A DNA stretch of 64,000 nt from the NCBI RefSeq assembly GCF_017347585.1, contig NZ_AP024480.1:734001-798000 (forward strand). Direction: 5' to 3'. The position numbers were made by a program, and so were the translations under genes. Shown piece after piece: positions 62,534 to 64,000 of this stretch. Every line of letters starts with the position of its first letter. Position 1 is the stretch's first letter. The DNA comes from Caldicellulosiruptor diazotrophicus (lineage in GTDB: Bacteria; Bacillota; Thermoanaerobacteria; Caldicellulosiruptorales; Caldicellulosiruptoraceae). The notes beneath the pieces are model-generated. The model ran no database searches. It saw nothing but the letters and a program-made list of their open reading frames with translations, and was not told the DNA's origin.

Positions 62534-63202
62534 ATGTGTAAGAAGGTGGTTTGTCTTATTCCTGCTTACAACGAAGAAAAGAGAATAGGTGCTGTGCTTA
62601 GTGTTGTAAAAAAGTGTAAACTTGTAGATGAGATTTTTGTAATTGACGATGGTTCTGTAGACAAAACAGCTGAAGTAGCAGCAAAAAATGGTGTGAGTGT
62701 CTTAAGACTTGAAAAAAACAGAGGAAAGAGCTATGCTATTTTTTACGGTGTGGAGAATACAGAGGGAGATATAATATTGATGCTTGATGCAGACCTTGTA
62801 AATCTCAAGGTTGAAGATGTTGAAAATTTAATTAGACCTTTGCTTGAAGACCAGGCTGACATGACAATTGGAATTTTTTCTGACGGCAGGTTTTCCACCG
62901 ACCTTGCCCAGAAGATTTCGCCTTTTTTGTCAGGCCAGAGAGGGATAAAAAGATGGGTTTTTGAAAAAATTTTAGAGTCGCGCGAGGATATAAAAGATTT
63001 GGGGTATGCAATAGAGATTATTTTAACTGAGTATGCCAAAAAGTTTAACTTAAGAGTATTGACAGTACCACTGCCAAAGGTTTCGCATGTGATGAAGGAA
63101 GAGAAGCTTGGGTTTATAAAAGGTGCTCAGCACCGGATGAAGATGTATTCAGATATAATAAAAGGTTATGTCAATCTCAAAAAAAGTAGGGATGGACAAT
63201 GA
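62534..63202 (+). CDS. Family 2 glycosyltransferase
   Basis: The GT-A enzyme of 222 residues has CLIPAYNEEKRIG (about 6-18), VIDDGSVDKTAEVAA (about 37-51) and the metal-binding DADL in IILMLDADLVNL (about 76-87). It has no membrane domain. It resembles short dolichyl-phosphate-mannose/glucosyl-3-phosphoglycerate synthase-like transferases; substrates are not clear. The stop overlaps the polC start by 4 nt, so it is co-translated with a replication gene, apparently by operon position only. Confidence 0.85.
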   Translation: MCKKVVCLIPAYNEEKRIGAVLSVVKKCKLVDEIFVIDDGSVDKTAEVAAKNGVSVLRLEKNRGKSYAIFYGVENTEGDIILMLDADLVNLKVEDVENLIRPLLEDQADMTIGIFSDGRFSTDLAQKISPFLSGQRGIKRWVFEKILESREDIKDLGYAIEIILTEYAKKFNLRVLTVPLPKVSHVMKEEKLGFIKGAQHRMKMYSDIIKGYVNLKKSRDGQ

Positions 63203-64000
63203 GTGAGGCTCTATTTTTGCCAGTAAAACCTGTTAAGATTGAGTTTGACAAATCAAGTATGGATCTTAAGGTTTATGTTGAGAGCCTTGATAACCTGAAA
63301 GATATTGACCTCATTGGAATTGAACAAAGATTCAAGTCTCTTTTAGAAAGTTGCAGAGATGTTGAGATAAAACTCTTCAAAACCAGAAACCTGACGTTGG
63401 AAGAACTTTTGAAAAAATATAGATGGTTTTTGTTTTATAAGATTTCAAAAAGATGTAACGGTCTTAGCCATTTTTTGAGAGAATGCGAGATTGTGCAAAG
63501 TTCAAGCGGCTTAGATTTTTTGGTTCCAAATGGTATCAGAGATATTCTTTTTGAAAGAAAAGTAGATGTGCTTGTAAAGCAAATACTGTCTGAAGAGTTC
63601 GGAATAGTATGCGACGTGGATTTTAAGATTAAAGACTTTTTTATCCAGTTTGATACAGACCAAGAAGTAGAAAAATATCTAAGGCTTAGCGAGGAAAAGA
63701 AAGAAGAAACAGAAAAAATTACAAGTGAAAAGAATGAGGTTGAGACAGACCCGACCATTATATTTGGCAAAAAGATAGATGAAAAGAAAGAGGTAACTCC
63801 TATTTCTCTTGTCAAAGTTGGTACTGATTGCGTGATCGAAGGTGAAATTTTTAATCTTGAGATAAAAGAGACTAAAAACCAAAATGTGCTCATATACAAG
63901 CTTTACATCACAGACTATTTAAATTCAACCTTTGTAAAAATTGTTGCTAAGAAAGATAAAATTCCTACTTCAATTTCTGTTGGAGATTATGTTAAGGTTG
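63199..64000 (+). CDS. polC: DNA polymerase III PolC-type, N-terminal part (cut by window end)
   Basis: The reading frame is open from ATG 63199 to the last base, 267 residues without stop. The Gram-positive replicative polymerase PolC starts with an N-terminal domain and then an OB-fold; here VGTDCVIEGEIFNLEIKE and TFVKIVAKKDK (about 212-258) match the OB-fold entry, and the segment ahead (RFKSLLESCRDVEIKLF, LEELLKKYRWFLFYKIS) fits the N-terminal domain. Position after ispG is the usual place of polC in Firmicutes. The polymerase and exonuclease parts lie outside the window. Confidence 0.88.
   Translation, partial: MSEALFLPVKPVKIEFDKSSMDLKVYVESLDNLKDIDLIGIEQRFKSLLESCRDVEIKLFKTRNLTLEELLKKYRWFLFYKISKRCNGLSHFLRECEIVQSSSGLDFLVPNGIRDILFERKVDVLVKQILSEEFGIVCDVDFKIKDFFIQFDTDQEVEKYLRLSEEKKEETEKITSEKNEVETDPTIIFGKKIDEKKEVTPISLVKVGTDCVIEGEIFNLEIKETKNQNVLIYKLYITDYLNSTFVKIVAKKDKIPTSISVGDYVKV

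Noticed and set aside
1-64000. tRNA, rRNA, CRISPR repeats, insertion sequences or prophage
   Set aside because: No cloverleaf-type sequence, regularly spaced repeats, transposase or integrase-like frame was found on reading either strand.

Overview
The window is a gene-dense, AT-rich stretch of a chromosome from a Gram-positive anaerobe of the Clostridia type. I infer Caldicellulosiruptor or a close thermophilic relative, from remembered gene content and codon habits; no database was searched. The Firmicutes signature is strong: ctsR-mcsA-mcsB-clpC with a perfect CtsR box, rpsB-tsf, pyrH-frr-uppS-cdsA-dxr-rseP-ispG-polC, a short EF-Ts, a PPi-type phosphofructokinase, an S-layer (SLH) protein and pilus genes without a secretin. 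I saw no rRNA, tRNA, CRISPR array, insertion sequence or prophage.

Layout. 1-4.4 kb: a LUD-domain protein, a cell-wall NlpC/P60 hydrolase behind a cyclic-di-AMP riboswitch, a mutarotase-fold protein on the minus strand, then yqeG-aroE. 4.4-23.2 kb: one long plus-strand type IV pilus operon. It holds a receiver domain fused to about eight AMIN-like modules, PilB, PilT, PilC, two prepilins, the prepilin peptidase, a ComFB-like protein, two pseudopilins, PilM, PilN, PilO, another prepilin-like protein, an 898-residue PilX-like protein, and a secreted von Willebrand A protein with its own promoter. 23.3-31.4 kb: a signalling and surface block. It contains a class III cyclase/ATPase/TPR protein, a cyclic-di-GMP-I riboswitch ahead of a small secreted protein, a metallo-beta-lactamase-fold protein paired with a GAF/degenerate-GGDEF protein, and an SLH protein.

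31.4-41.6 kb: housekeeping and membrane genes. These are uracil-DNA glycosylase, argD, DedA, a YkvI-like transporter, uppP, tsaD, an HD-GYP phosphodiesterase, an EF-G-like GTPase with an altered switch II, a small zinc-ribbon protein with a 5' leader hairpin, and a polysaccharide deacetylase. 41.7-46.4 kb: the CtsR heat-shock operon. 46.4-54.5 kb: pfp, rqcH, and a cell-envelope polysaccharide group (O-antigen-ligase-like, a membrane protein, a DUF4330-like protein, a glycosyltransferase and a nucleotide-sugar dehydrogenase). 54.5-64 kb: translation, isoprenoid and lipid genes, ending in a polC cut by the window edge.

The common thread of the first half is second-messenger control of the cell surface. 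It includes a c-di-AMP riboswitch, a c-di-GMP riboswitch, a ComFB-like candidate cyclic-dinucleotide receptor inside the pilin operon, a class III cyclase, a degenerate GGDEF and, further on, an intact HD-GYP. The least familiar object is the 1024-residue receiver-AMIN protein that opens the pilus operon: AMIN modules normally sit outside the cytoplasm, but this protein has no export signal.
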